Source: Bacilli bacterium
GTDB taxonomy: Bacteria; Bacillota_I; Bacilli_A; RFN20; CAG-826
Direction: 5' to 3'
Length of the DNA: 45,484 nt
Assembly (NCBI GenBank): GCA_017445245.1
Contig: JAFSUM010000036.1
Span: 99,153 to 144,636 of the forward strand
Below, in pieces: positions 15,256 through 22,986 of this stretch; the stretch's first letter is position 1, and the number at the start of each line of letters is the position of its first letter. The position numbers and the translations under genes were made by a program. Below the pieces are notes generated by a model that saw only the letters and a list, made by a program, of their open reading frames with translations, did not search any database and was not told the DNA's origin.

Positions 15256-16105
15256 TGTTATTACTCCTTTCTAGATAGATCATGATTTCTTCTAAATCCG
15301 GCTCTCTTGGTTCGATGCCGTTTTGGACAAAGACATCTTTCTTATCAATATTGATAAGACCTTCAATACGATCATCTAGTTCTTTGCAAGCGATGTATTC
15401 TTTCTCCAGGTCTTTTTTCTTGGTTTTATCGACGACAAACAAATACGAGCCGACAAAGTCTTTTTTCTTTCCCGTAAAGAAGATTTGGCCATTATGGATA
15501 TAGGTAATATGGCTCGCGCATTTGTCTAAATCGCTGGTAATGTGCGTGGAGAATAAAATGGCGCGTTCCCCGCTTTTGACGATTTCTCGAAAAATATCCA
15601 AGACTTCTTCTCTGGAGACGGGATCTAACCCTGATGTCGGCTCATCTAGAATCAAGAGTTCCGCTTTATGCGATAAGGCAATGGCCACGGAGTATTTGAC
15701 TTTCATGCCCGAGGATAGCTCTTCGATTTTCTTATTCATGTCAAGGTTAAAAACCTTGCACACTTCCGCAAACTTCTTTTCATCAAAATTCCGGTAGAAG
15801 CGTTTCGTGACATCCATCAGTTGTTTAATCGTACGGTTTGGATGGTAATTCACCTCGCTTAACGCAAAGCCGATTCGTTGTTTGTTTTCCAGTTCATTCG
15901 CGGTCATGTCTTTCTCAAACGCCTGGATAGAGCCGCTTTCATAATGCACTAAATTCATAATGCATTTGAGCGTCGTGGTTTTCCCCGCGCCATTACGACC
16001 GATGAACCCCATGATTTCCCCTGGCTTAATCGCGAAGGAAACATCTTTTAAAGAGAACGATGGGTAGTTCTTGTTGACGTTCTCTAATTTCAGGATTTCT
16101 TCCAT
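15236..16105 (-). CDS. ABC transporter ATP-binding protein
   Basis: A 289-aa ATPase. Walker A GRNGAGKTT (36-44), Q-loop region, signature LSSGMK (about 132-137), Walker B LLILDEPTSGLDP (about 150-162) and H-loop STHIT (about 188). A C-terminal extension of about 70 residues follows the ATPase core. It powers the ABC-2 permease encoded downstream. It starts 2 bp after the stop of the AbrB-like gene, so regulator, ATPase and permease form one transcript. Confidence 0.95.
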   Translation of the reverse strand: MEEILKLENVNKNYPSFSLKDVSFAIKPGEIMGFIGRNGAGKTTTLKCIMNLVHYESGSIQAFEKDMTANELENKQRIGFALSEVNYHPNRTIKQLMDVTKRFYRNFDEKKFAEVCKVFNLDMNKKIEELSSGMKVKYSVAIALSHKAELLILDEPTSGLDPVSREEVLDIFREIVKSGERAILFSTHITSDLDKCASHITYIHNGQIFFTGKKKDFVGSYLFVVDKTKKKDLEKEYIACKELDDRIEGLINIDKKDVFVQNGIEPREPDLEEIMIYLERSNNNESFAL

Positions 16106-16107
16106 AA

Positions 16108-16311
16108 CTATTTGTTGTCTTCCATCAAGGCATAAAAGGCATCGGTTTTCATAATCGCTAATCCACCCCTGTTTTTGTCGCCCATGACTAGTAACGACTC
16201 GCCTTCTTTAATGTCAAACATCTCTCTTGCTTCCTTAGGAATCGTGATCTGACCTTTAGGTCCGACTTTGACGCTGACGATAAACCGATCTTTTTCAAAT
16301 GTCTCTTTCAT
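16108..16311 (-). CDS. AbrB/MazE/SpoVT-type DNA-binding protein
   Basis: A 67-aa swapped-hairpin DNA-binding protein with the family core VGPKGQITIPKEAREMFDIKEG (two halves, residues 16-37). It dimerises and binds DNA, and here it probably controls its own operon, because three 9-bp tandem repeats lie between the -10 box and the start codon. First gene of the operon with the ATPase and permease. It could also be regarded as a MazE-like antitoxin, but no toxin gene adjoins it. Confidence 0.93.
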   Translation of the reverse strand: MKETFEKDRFIVSVKVGPKGQITIPKEAREMFDIKEGESLLVMGDKNRGGLAIMKTDAFYALMEDNK

Positions 16312-16347
16312 AATTCTTACTTTTCTTACCTTTCTTACTTTATTCTA
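16312..16347 (-). promoter_or_regulatory. AbrB-operon promoter with three tandem 9-bp repeats (putative operator)
   Basis: -10 TAGAAT (16347-16342, minus strand) is followed directly by three tandem 9-mers ending at the base before ATG. On the plus strand they read AATTCTTAC, TTTTCTTAC and CTTTCTTAC (16312-16338), sharing the core TTCTTAC. They cover the predicted start site, so a protein bound there would block transcription. The AGAAAGG in the middle copy may also serve as ribosome binding site. Confidence 0.55.
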
Positions 16348-16421
16348 TTCCTTATTCGCTGAATTTAAAGCATTTCGATATCACTGCTTGCATCATTAGG
16401 TTCCCTTTCTGGCTTTGAAAC

Positions 16422-16450
16422 AAAAACAGCACCGATTTCTCGATGCCGTG
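16422..16450 (-). terminator. Repeated terminator hairpin, copy 2
   Basis: Minus-strand stem CGGCATCGA/TCGGTGCTG with GAAA loop and T5. The same hairpin as at 14535-14567 with compensatory changes. It ends transcripts arriving from the DUF1871 side. The sequence between it and the AbrB promoter (16350-16420) shows nothing else I can name. Confidence 0.7.
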
Positions 16451-16466
16451 ACAATGCTTGGTTACA

Positions 16467-16546
16467 GTGGCCAGAAATGATACGATGGGCCACTTACTAG
16501 AAATGTGGGCCACTTTGCCATTTCTTGGACCACCTACATTTATAAC
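16467..16546. repeat. Degenerate 20-bp-period repeats, possible IS21-type end remnant
   Basis: Four consecutive 20-bp units start GTGGCCAG, GGGCCACT, GGGCCACT and GGACCACC. TGGGCCACTT recurs at exactly 20-bp spacing (16486 and 16506), and AGAAATG occurs twice direct and once inverted (16473, 16499, 16519). Multiple repeats of GTGG-CCA type at the ends are characteristic of IS21-family elements. No istA or istB gene is present, so this would be a relic. The last unit enters the 3' end of the DUF1871 gene. Confidence 0.4.
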
Positions 16547-16812
16547 AAACTCGAATTTAATATGTTATTTATTTTATCAGAAATTGTTTTGCATTCTTTT
16601 TTGGTAATCTCTTCTTCAAACATTTTCAAAAAGACATCAAAAACAATTTCAGGAGAACAGAGGATTGTGTCATCTTTCATCAGCAAATCCACAATCATCT
16701 CTGCTTCTGGAATGTATTCGTCTTTTGGAGTACCTAAAGCAATAAGCGCAATTGGATCCACATCCGATATCACTTTGTTCACAGCGGGTATTAATTCCTT
16801 GCGTGTTTTCAT
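16540..16812 (-). CDS. DUF1871-like small protein
   Basis: A 90-aa acidic protein. The N-terminal half V-N-K-V-I-S-D-V-D-P-I-A-L followed by TPKDEYIPEAE resembles the DUF1871 core (V..VIN.WDPIGL....P.DEY..E); function unknown. An in-frame ATG 33 bp upstream lies in the T-rich tail of the preceding terminator, so 16812 is preferred. No Shine-Dalgarno sequence is seen; TAATGATAGT lies just upstream. It is flanked on both sides by copies of the same terminator hairpin, like a cassette. Confidence 0.62.
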   Translation of the reverse strand: MKTRKELIPAVNKVISDVDPIALIALGTPKDEYIPEAEMIVDLLMKDDTILCSPEIVFDVFLKMFEEEITKKECKTISDKINNILNSSLL

Positions 16813-16829
16813 AATTACTATCATTAAAC

Positions 16830-16862
16830 AAAAAAACAGTACCAATTTGTATCGATACTGTA
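16830..16862 (-). terminator. Terminator of tRNA-fMet (copy 3 of the repeated hairpin)
   Basis: Minus-strand stem CAGTATC/GGTACTG extended by two weak pairs, 6-nt loop and T7, 10 nt after the tRNA CCA end. Sequence-related to the hairpins at 14535 and 16422. Confidence 0.85.
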
Positions 16863-16871
16863 GTTATCATT

Positions 16872-16948
16872 TGGTTGCGGAGGCAAGATTTGAACTTGCG
16901 GCCTCCGGGTTATGGGCCCGACGAGCTACCAGGCTGCTCTACTCCGCG
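16872..16948 (-). tRNA. Initiator tRNA-fMet (CAT)
   Basis: A 77-nt tRNA with anticodon loop CCCATAA giving CAT. Two initiator hallmarks are visible: a C1-A72 mismatch at the top of the acceptor stem (CGCGGAG/CTCCGCA) and G-C pairs in the anticodon stem. CCA is encoded. Single tRNA unit with its own promoter and terminator; it marks one border of the AT-richer segment. Confidence 0.97.
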
Positions 16949-16972
16949 ATATGTTTGCCTTGCGGCTTGCAT

Positions 16973-17001
16973 ATATTAGGACCTCTTGATTCGAAGCGCA
17001 A
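16973..17001 (-). promoter_or_regulatory. Promoter of tRNA-fMet
   Basis: Minus strand: -35 TTGCGC (17001-16996), 17-bp spacer, -10 TAATAT (16978-16973). Confidence 0.65.
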
Positions 17002-17067
17002 CCACTTTTTTCTTTACACGCGCGCGCATCATGTACGCTTTTTCTTTTTCATCGACAAAGAAGCGTG

Positions 17068-17073
17068 TATAGT
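17068..17073 (+). promoter_or_regulatory. -10 box of the GT2 gene
   Basis: TATAGT ends 9 nt before ATG 17083; no Shine-Dalgarno sequence in the gap. An open frame from GTG 17065 would overlap this box and is rejected as the start. Confidence 0.5.
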
Positions 17074-17082
17074 CTTCATGCC

Positions 17083-18411
17083 ATGGAAATCTTTTGGAAA
17101 GCCCTCGAAATCGTCAACTGGATCGTCATCGGTATTTCATCCCTATGCTTCTTCTTCCAGTTTGTCATGATTCTTTTCTTCTGGATGAAGGAAAAGCACT
17201 TCAAACCCTCGGAAGACTATCACCGCTGCGCCGTCGTCATCTGCGCCCGTAACGAAAAAGACGTCATCGAAGACGCCGTGAAAGATCTCCTAGAAAACCA
17301 AAACTACCCCAAAGACAAGTTCGACGTTTACGTCGTCGCGGACAACTGCACCGACAACACTGCCGAACTCGCCGAGAAAGCGGGAGCCAAGGTTTTAGTC
17401 CACAATGACCCCGACCCCGCCCATCACCGCGCTTCCTACGCCATCCAATATGGTTTTGCCAAGATCATCGAATCGGGGGAGAAATACGATTTCTTCATCA
17501 AGTTCGACGCGGATAACCACGGCTGCAAAGACTATATCCGCGAGATGAACAACGCCTTCTCTAGCGGCGTCAAGATCGCCCGTCCCTTCGAAGCGTCCAC
17601 CAACGGCACCCAGAATACCTGGACCGCCGTCTCCGCGACCTACTATATCCGCGACTCCCGCATCGCCTGCAACTTCCGCGAGAACTTCCATCTCGACTCG
17701 ATGCTTACCGGCGCGGGCATGATGGTCGCTACTTCCATCGTCGAACGCCTCCCAGGTTATTGGGATGCGCTTTCCACCTCGGACGACTCCGAGTTCACCC
17801 TTAAGCGTCTACTCGAAAAAGAACGCGTCCACTATGTGGCTGACGCCGTCGTCTACGAAGACCAGCCCTCCACCATGAAGGATACGTGGAACCGCCTCAC
17901 CCGTATGGCCCATGGCCTCCATGGCGTATTCTGGAGCAAGGGTTGGAAACTCCTCGGCACCTTCTTCACCACGGGCAGATGGAGCCACGTCGACCTCTTC
18001 GTCCAGATGCTGATGGTACCCTTCACCTTCCTCGCCTTCTTCTGGTTCGTCCCCTACTACGTCTTCTACGCCCTTTGCCATCTCATCAACTGGGTTGGTA
18101 CGCCTTGGATGCAGGGCTTCTCTGGCTTAGATGGCATCCTCATCACCCCTGCGGTTTCCGAGGCCGCCTTCATCAACCTCCTCGTCATGGCGGCGGTGGT
18201 CATCGGTTCCTTCCTCGTCATCTACCCCCTTCAGACCTTCGCGGCCATGGCCATGAGCAAAAAGAAGCTCGGCTGGGAAACCTACAAAGGCTATAAGCGT
18301 TCCATCTTCCTCTCGCCCCTATTTATGGTCTTCTATGGACTAGCCGTCCTCGTTGGCATCATCACCAAGCCGAAATGGAAGCAGGTCAAACGCAACGCAA
18401 AAAAGAGCTAA
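17083..18411 (+). CDS. Membrane glycosyltransferase family 2 (cellulose-synthase/NodC-like)
   Basis: A 442-aa processive-type GT2. One N-terminal membrane segment (about 12-40), then the GT-A domain with CARNEKDVI (about 60), the first acidic pair DNCTD, the DxD motif FDADNHG (about 146-152) and TSDDSEFTL (about 232-240) as base region; four hydrophobic segments follow (about 310-430). It probably polymerises or transfers a sugar from UDP- or GDP-sugar at the cytoplasmic face into an exopolysaccharide or lipid. Monocistronic, convergent with the Sel1 gene across a shared terminator. The product cannot be specified. Confidence 0.88.
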   Translation: MEIFWKALEIVNWIVIGISSLCFFFQFVMILFFWMKEKHFKPSEDYHRCAVVICARNEKDVIEDAVKDLLENQNYPKDKFDVYVVADNCTDNTAELAEKAGAKVLVHNDPDPAHHRASYAIQYGFAKIIESGEKYDFFIKFDADNHGCKDYIREMNNAFSSGVKIARPFEASTNGTQNTWTAVSATYYIRDSRIACNFRENFHLDSMLTGAGMMVATSIVERLPGYWDALSTSDDSEFTLKRLLEKERVHYVADAVVYEDQPSTMKDTWNRLTRMAHGLHGVFWSKGWKLLGTFFTTGRWSHVDLFVQMLMVPFTFLAFFWFVPYYVFYALCHLINWVGTPWMQGFSGLDGILITPAVSEAAFINLLVMAAVVIGSFLVIYPLQTFAAMAMSKKKLGWETYKGYKRSIFLSPLFMVFYGLAVLVGIITKPKWKQVKRNAKKS

Positions 18412-18430
18412 ACCAGCAAAAGAAAACGAA

Positions 18431-18455
18431 AAGGCGGGCAAAACCCGCCTTATTT
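18431..18455. terminator. Bidirectional terminator between the GT2 and Sel1 genes
   Basis: AAGGCGGG-CAAAA-CCCGCCTT hairpin with T-rich sequence on the plus side and TTTTCG on the minus side; serves both convergent genes. Confidence 0.85.
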
Positions 18456-18473
18456 CATATTATCAATGCCTTA

Positions 18474-19733
18474 TTACCACCGATCGTGGCTGCCTAAAAA
18501 CCCGTAATAAGCGGCTTTACCAGAATCCTTTTGGACTTCCCTCAAACCATTCTCATAAATGCGAAGGAGGGCTTTCATCGAAGCGATGTTTCCGTGGTTG
18601 GCGGAGAGCTCGTAATACTCGACCGCTTTGGTCGCACTGCCCTCTTCTTCGTTATTAAGATAAATCTCTCCTAGCATCTGCGGGGCGAGATCGTTTTCGC
18701 CTTGGGCAAGAGCTTTTTCTAGAAGCGGCTTAGCCGCGTCATAATCCTTCCTAACCATATAGCCGCGGACATACGAACGGCCTAAGACCACCAAGCCACG
18801 GTTATCGCCAAGTTCCGCCGCCTTCTTTACTAAGCGGAGCTCCTCTTGGTAAACCGGATCATTCGGATCAGGCAGTTTCTTACCTTTGTAATAATGGGGT
18901 TTGCCATCGAGGATCAAATCCGCGAGGGCAAAGCAAGCGGGACCATTCCCGTGTTCGACCGCCTTCTCGAAGAATTCTTTCGCGCCCTTTTCGTCCTTCT
19001 CGCGGAGCAAGGTCGCGCCCATTTCATATTCGGCCATGGGGTCGCCTTCTTTGACGGCGTCATAGAAATAATCCGCGCGCTGGCTTGCCGGCAAGTCGCC
19101 GCGGGTAGAAAGCCAGAAGGCCACGCCCTTCTCCCCTTTCTTATATAGGGCAAGAAGACGTTTGGTTTCATTGGACATATCAAAAGGCTCTTCCAGCCGA
19201 TCGAGCGCGGGTTGGTAATCCAAGGCAGCTGCTTTTTGGCACATCTCGAGGGCCAGATCAGGTCCGACGAGTTTAGGATAATCCTCATGGATTTGGGTAA
19301 AGCAAAGGCAAGCTTCCGGTTCGCCTTCGTCAGCGATTTCCCGTAACGTCGCCAAGCCACTCTTTTGGGAACGCTTGATTCCGTATAACCCGTATACTTT
19401 GGCTTTAGCCAAGGCGACTCGGGCAGAAACGCATCCGTTATCCGCTGCGTCTTTAAGTAACTCTACGGCAAGCTTGTTCTCGCCTTTCTTCGCTTCCTTC
19501 ATCGCGGCTTTATAAGTCGCGTCCGCTACGTCATCCCTTAGTTCGAGACCCATTTTGGAAAAGGCATGATAAACCTCATAGGCCGCTTCGAATTTGGCTA
19601 GCTTCGCCTTGAGACTTCTGATCTCGCCTCTAAGCTCGCCCGCGATTTCGGAACTCGTTTCGGCAACCGATTCGAAAAGGCCGTCGATTGCCTCGTCGGC
19701 GACTAACTTGGCGCGGAAAATGTCTTCTTTCAT
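18474..19733 (-). CDS. Sel1-like / TPR repeat protein
   Basis: A 419-aa soluble protein. The N-terminal 60 residues form a coiled coil (EIAGELRGEIRSLKAKLAKFE). From about 70 to the end there are repeated 36-40-residue helical pairs with A-L-A...G...A and AAELGDNRGLVVLG patterns typical of Sel1-like repeats. Such proteins are protein-protein interaction scaffolds. No signal peptide, so cytoplasmic. AAAGGG just upstream supports the start. Monocistronic. Confidence 0.82.
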   Translation of the reverse strand: MKEDIFRAKLVADEAIDGLFESVAETSSEIAGELRGEIRSLKAKLAKFEAAYEVYHAFSKMGLELRDDVADATYKAAMKEAKKGENKLAVELLKDAADNGCVSARVALAKAKVYGLYGIKRSQKSGLATLREIADEGEPEACLCFTQIHEDYPKLVGPDLALEMCQKAAALDYQPALDRLEEPFDMSNETKRLLALYKKGEKGVAFWLSTRGDLPASQRADYFYDAVKEGDPMAEYEMGATLLREKDEKGAKEFFEKAVEHGNGPACFALADLILDGKPHYYKGKKLPDPNDPVYQEELRLVKKAAELGDNRGLVVLGRSYVRGYMVRKDYDAAKPLLEKALAQGENDLAPQMLGEIYLNNEEEGSATKAVEYYELSANHGNIASMKALLRIYENGLREVQKDSGKAAYYGFLGSHDRW

Positions 19734-19870
19734 GTCTTTTCCCTTTGTTTCTATCTATAAAGGATAGGGTCAATGGCCGTGATTATCAATCACGATGTCG
19801 CTAAACCTGTGCATGTCTTCCCAAAATTGACCTAGCAAAAGGCAATTCACCCCTAAAGGCCGAATAGCCA

Positions 19871-19879
19871 TGCTAAGAT
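19871..19879 (+). promoter_or_regulatory. Extended -10 promoter of the GH2 gene
   Basis: TGC-TAAGAT; hexamer 19874-19879 is 9 nt before ATG 19889, with no Shine-Dalgarno sequence between. Confidence 0.5.
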
Positions 19880-19888
19880 ATCCCTGCC

Positions 19889-22195
19889 ATGAAGTATTCG
19901 CTTAACCACGGCTGGTCCTTTGCCAGAGGGCGTATCGAAGACGCCAAAGAGGACGTTTTGAAGCGGGCTGAAATCGTCGAGATCCCCCACTGCGTCGATA
20001 TCTATTCTCCCCAATACATCTCCGAAAAGAGTTACCAAGGCGACTATACCTACCAACTCCGCTTCGACTGCAAAAGCGACCTTCCCGTCAAAACGCTTCG
20101 CTTCAACGGCGCGATGCTTCAATTCGATTGTTTCCTCAATGGCGTCAACCTCGGCCATTTCATCTCGGGTTACCTACCCGTCGATATCGATGTCAGCAAG
20201 GCTATCCGCCCTAAGAACAATCTTCTCACGGTGTATCTCGATGGACGTGAAGACCCCGACATCCCTCCCTTTGGCAAAGTCGTAGACTATTTGACCTTTG
20301 CCGGCATCTACCGCGAAGTCGAACTCCTCTGCCGTCCTAAAGCTCATATCAAAGACGCTTTCGTCGAGGCCAAAGCCAATGGACAAGTCTCCATTAAACT
20401 CGCCCTAAGCGAAGAGGCGGAAGTCCATATCAAAGTCCTCGATGGAGACCAAATCGTTTATGAAGGAAAGGAAACTTCCTTCTGCATTCCCAAGGTCCAT
20501 TCCTGGTCCATTGAAGATCCTCACCTTTACGAATTCGTGTTCACCTGCGAGGAAGATGAGGTCCGTAAGTCTATCGGTTTTCGCGACATCGCCTGGCGAA
20601 AAGAAGGCTTCTTCCTTAACGGCAAACGCATCCCCCTCATTGGGCTTAACCGTCATCAGACTTACCCCTACTTCGGGCCCGCCGCCCCGAAGTCCCTCCA
20701 ATACGAAGACGCGGATATCCTAAAGGCCTCGGGCATCAATGTCGTCCGTACTTCCCATTACCCTCAAAGCGAGCATTTCTTGGATCGCTGCGACCAAATC
20801 GGTTTGCTTGTTTTAGACGAAATCCCCGGCTGGCAATTTATCGGAACAAGCAAGAAATGGCGGCAGAACTGCCGTGATTTCACGCGGAGAATGATTGTAA
20901 AAGAACGCAATCACGCCTGCCTTGTCGCCTATGGCCTTCGCATTGACGAATCCGCGGATGACGATGAGCTTTATTCTTCATTGCAGAAGATTCGCGAAGA
21001 ACTTGACCCGGGCCGCGCGAGCCTAGGCGTCCGCAACTTTAAGGATTCGCATTGTCTAGAACAGATCTACGGCTATAACGATTTCAGTGGCGATTCCCTC
21101 GCCCATGGAGCCGATCCCTCCAAGCAACTAAAAGGCGGCGAAGGAAAGCCTCTCCTTATCACCGAAAACAATGGCCATATGTTCCCGACCAAATCCTTTG
21201 ATGCCACCGACCGGCGTCTTGAACATGCCCTCCGCCACGCGAAGACCCTTTCCGATATCCTAAGCGACACCGGCTATTGCGGTGGCATCGCCTGGTGCGC
21301 CTTCGATTACAACACCCATAAGGATTTCGGCTCTGGCGATCATATCTGCCATCACGGTGTCTTCGATATCTTCCGTAATCCAAAATACGCCGCCGCCTTC
21401 TATAAAAGCCAAGGCGAGGAACCTTTCCTCGAAGTCGCATCGCTGGTTCAACCCGGTGACTTCAACGAAGCCTTGATGCCTAAAATCTATTGTTTTACCA
21501 ATGCCGATTACGTCGAACTCCATAAAGGTGAGGACTACATTGGCAAATTCTATCCCGCGAAAGACGAATTCCCCTCCCTCCCCCATCCGCCCGTCATCGT
21601 CGATGACATTATCGGAGCCACTTTTAATGAAAAGGGCATCACCGAAAAAGACGGGAAGAAGATCGTCGAAGCCTTCAACTACTGCGCCCAAAACGGATTC
21701 AATCGCTTAAAACTCGGCCATAAAGTCACCCTCGTTCGTCTAATGGCCAAGTACAAGATGGACTTCTCGCATGTCTATGCGACCTATGCCAAATACATCC
21801 AGTCTTGGGGAGAAGGTTCCCTCTTGTGGCGCTTCATCGCCTATAAAGACGGGAAGAAGGTCGGCGAAGTCCACCGCGGCCCGTCGACCGAATTCCATTA
21901 TGAACTTAAGTCCGAACGCGATACGTTAATCCATGGGGATACATACGATTGCCTCCGCCTTTCCCTTGTTAAGAAAGACCAATACGGAACGATTCTTCCT
22001 TATGCAAGCGATCCCATCCGCATCGAAACCGAAGGCCCGATCGAAGTCTATGGTCCGAATCTCGTCTCCCTTTATGGCGGGGCGACTAGCGTCTACATCC
22101 GTTCAAAGGAAACTAAGGCCCCGAAAGAAGCTATCGTTCGCATTGAAGGCCACGATGGGGCGCTCGAATATCGCCTGCTCGTACGGCCACAATAA
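19889..22195 (+). CDS. Glycoside hydrolase family 2 protein (beta-galactosidase/beta-glucuronidase clan)
   Basis: A 768-aa cytoplasmic glycosidase without a signal peptide. A jelly-roll sugar-binding domain (about 1-150), an immunoglobulin-like domain (about 151-235) and a TIM barrel (about 236-530, with GLNRHQTYP and RTSHYP) follow the GH2 order; about 240 residues of beta-rich C-terminus follow. The acid/base Glu lies in YGLRIDES: E354 preceded by D353, where the clan normally has Asn. The candidate nucleophile is E426 (LLITENNGHMFP). It may act on host or plant beta-linked sugars and feed galactose to the gal operon at the other end of the window. Substrate not predictable. Confidence 0.87.
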   Translation: MKYSLNHGWSFARGRIEDAKEDVLKRAEIVEIPHCVDIYSPQYISEKSYQGDYTYQLRFDCKSDLPVKTLRFNGAMLQFDCFLNGVNLGHFISGYLPVDIDVSKAIRPKNNLLTVYLDGREDPDIPPFGKVVDYLTFAGIYREVELLCRPKAHIKDAFVEAKANGQVSIKLALSEEAEVHIKVLDGDQIVYEGKETSFCIPKVHSWSIEDPHLYEFVFTCEEDEVRKSIGFRDIAWRKEGFFLNGKRIPLIGLNRHQTYPYFGPAAPKSLQYEDADILKASGINVVRTSHYPQSEHFLDRCDQIGLLVLDEIPGWQFIGTSKKWRQNCRDFTRRMIVKERNHACLVAYGLRIDESADDDELYSSLQKIREELDPGRASLGVRNFKDSHCLEQIYGYNDFSGDSLAHGADPSKQLKGGEGKPLLITENNGHMFPTKSFDATDRRLEHALRHAKTLSDILSDTGYCGGIAWCAFDYNTHKDFGSGDHICHHGVFDIFRNPKYAAAFYKSQGEEPFLEVASLVQPGDFNEALMPKIYCFTNADYVELHKGEDYIGKFYPAKDEFPSLPHPPVIVDDIIGATFNEKGITEKDGKKIVEAFNYCAQNGFNRLKLGHKVTLVRLMAKYKMDFSHVYATYAKYIQSWGEGSLLWRFIAYKDGKKVGEVHRGPSTEFHYELKSERDTLIHGDTYDCLRLSLVKKDQYGTILPYASDPIRIETEGPIEVYGPNLVSLYGGATSVYIRSKETKAPKEAIVRIEGHDGALEYRLLVRPQ

Positions 22196-22217
22196 AACCC
22201 GCGTCGACGCGCGGGTT
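22196..22217. terminator. Bidirectional terminator between the GH2 and lipoprotein genes
   Basis: AACCCGCG and CGCGGGTT arms form an 8-bp stem; the T-run is better on the minus strand (GGGTTTTATT), serving the lipoprotein gene. Confidence 0.8.
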
Positions 22218-22230
22218 CATTCCCTAAGTC

Positions 22231-22848
22231 TTAACGGAACGCGTAACTAAGTACGCCTAGAGGCACCGTCGGTTCCTCTGCGCTTACTCCAACGTAAACT
22301 TTTTCTAGGGTGGAAGCAGGTACGTATTCCATCGTTTTCGTCACGGCATAATCCGTAATGCGATACACGCTGACGATGCTGCTTAGATCAAGCCCAGCCT
22401 TTTCATATTGGGGGACGCCGTCTTTGACATCGACTTCAACCATCGTTCCCTTGGTAACATCCACGGATACGAAACGTGTTGTCCCTTCAAAGAAAATCGG
22501 ACCACCGACTGCATCGGTGAAAAACGCAGGCTCGCCTTCGTAACGCAAGGTCACGATATCGCCGGGGAAAAGCGTCTTGATATCAAGATGATCGGTGACG
22601 ATACGGGGGAATTCATTCCACTGCCACAAGAAAGAGGCATGTTGCTCGTCTATGATCCATTCCTTTACCGGCATAGAAATGACTTGCACCGTCGGGGCCT
22701 CGGTTGAAGGCTCCAAAGAGGTTACTTCAGAGGATACCAGCGAAGATTCGTCGGAAGAAACCAAAGACGAAGATGCAGTCGATGAATTTCCGGAAGAACA
22801 AGCCGTCAATAGAAGCAACAATGGAAGAACAAACAATCGATTATTCAT
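22231..22848 (-). CDS. Poly-Ser lipoprotein, unknown function
   Basis: A 205-aa secreted lipoprotein. The signal peptide MNNRLFVLPLLLLLTAC ends in a lipobox with Cys17, followed by a Ser-rich spacer of about 35 residues with several S-x-E motifs, then a beta-rich domain of about 150 residues that I do not recognise. AAGGG upstream of ATG gives a normal ribosome binding site. Anchored on the outer face of the membrane. Related in style to the CotH lipoprotein encoded 1.2 kb away. Confidence 0.82.
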   Translation of the reverse strand: MNNRLFVLPLLLLLTACSSGNSSTASSSLVSSDESSLVSSEVTSLEPSTEAPTVQVISMPVKEWIIDEQHASFLWQWNEFPRIVTDHLDIKTLFPGDIVTLRYEGEPAFFTDAVGGPIFFEGTTRFVSVDVTKGTMVEVDVKDGVPQYEKAGLDLSSIVSVYRITDYAVTKTMEYVPASTLEKVYVGVSAEEPTVPLGVLSYAFR

Positions 22849-22950
22849 AAGAACCCTTCCCGAGAAATAAACTTTCGCCCATTATTCTACCCCCCCGTTT
22901 GCTCGCGTAAACAAAAAGACGAAGGAAACATCTCGCTAGCAGGCTCAAAC

Positions 22951-22980
22951 GAAAAAACAGGTGAACCATACACCTGCTTT
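22951..22980 (-). terminator. Terminator of the CotH/DUF2804 genes
   Basis: Minus strand CAGGTG-TATGGTT-CACCTG followed by T6, 7 nt after the DUF2804 stop. Confidence 0.88.
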
Positions 22981-22986
22981 TCATGT

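Noticed and set aside
16673..16870. A second small frame overlapping the DUF1871 gene
   Set aside because: Different frame from the DUF1871-like protein and runs into the tRNA terminator.
16505..17170. 221-codon plus-strand frame spanning DUF1871, tRNA-fMet and the GT2 start
   Set aside because: It runs through a tRNA gene and a terminator on the other strand and overlaps the GT2 start; not credible as protein.
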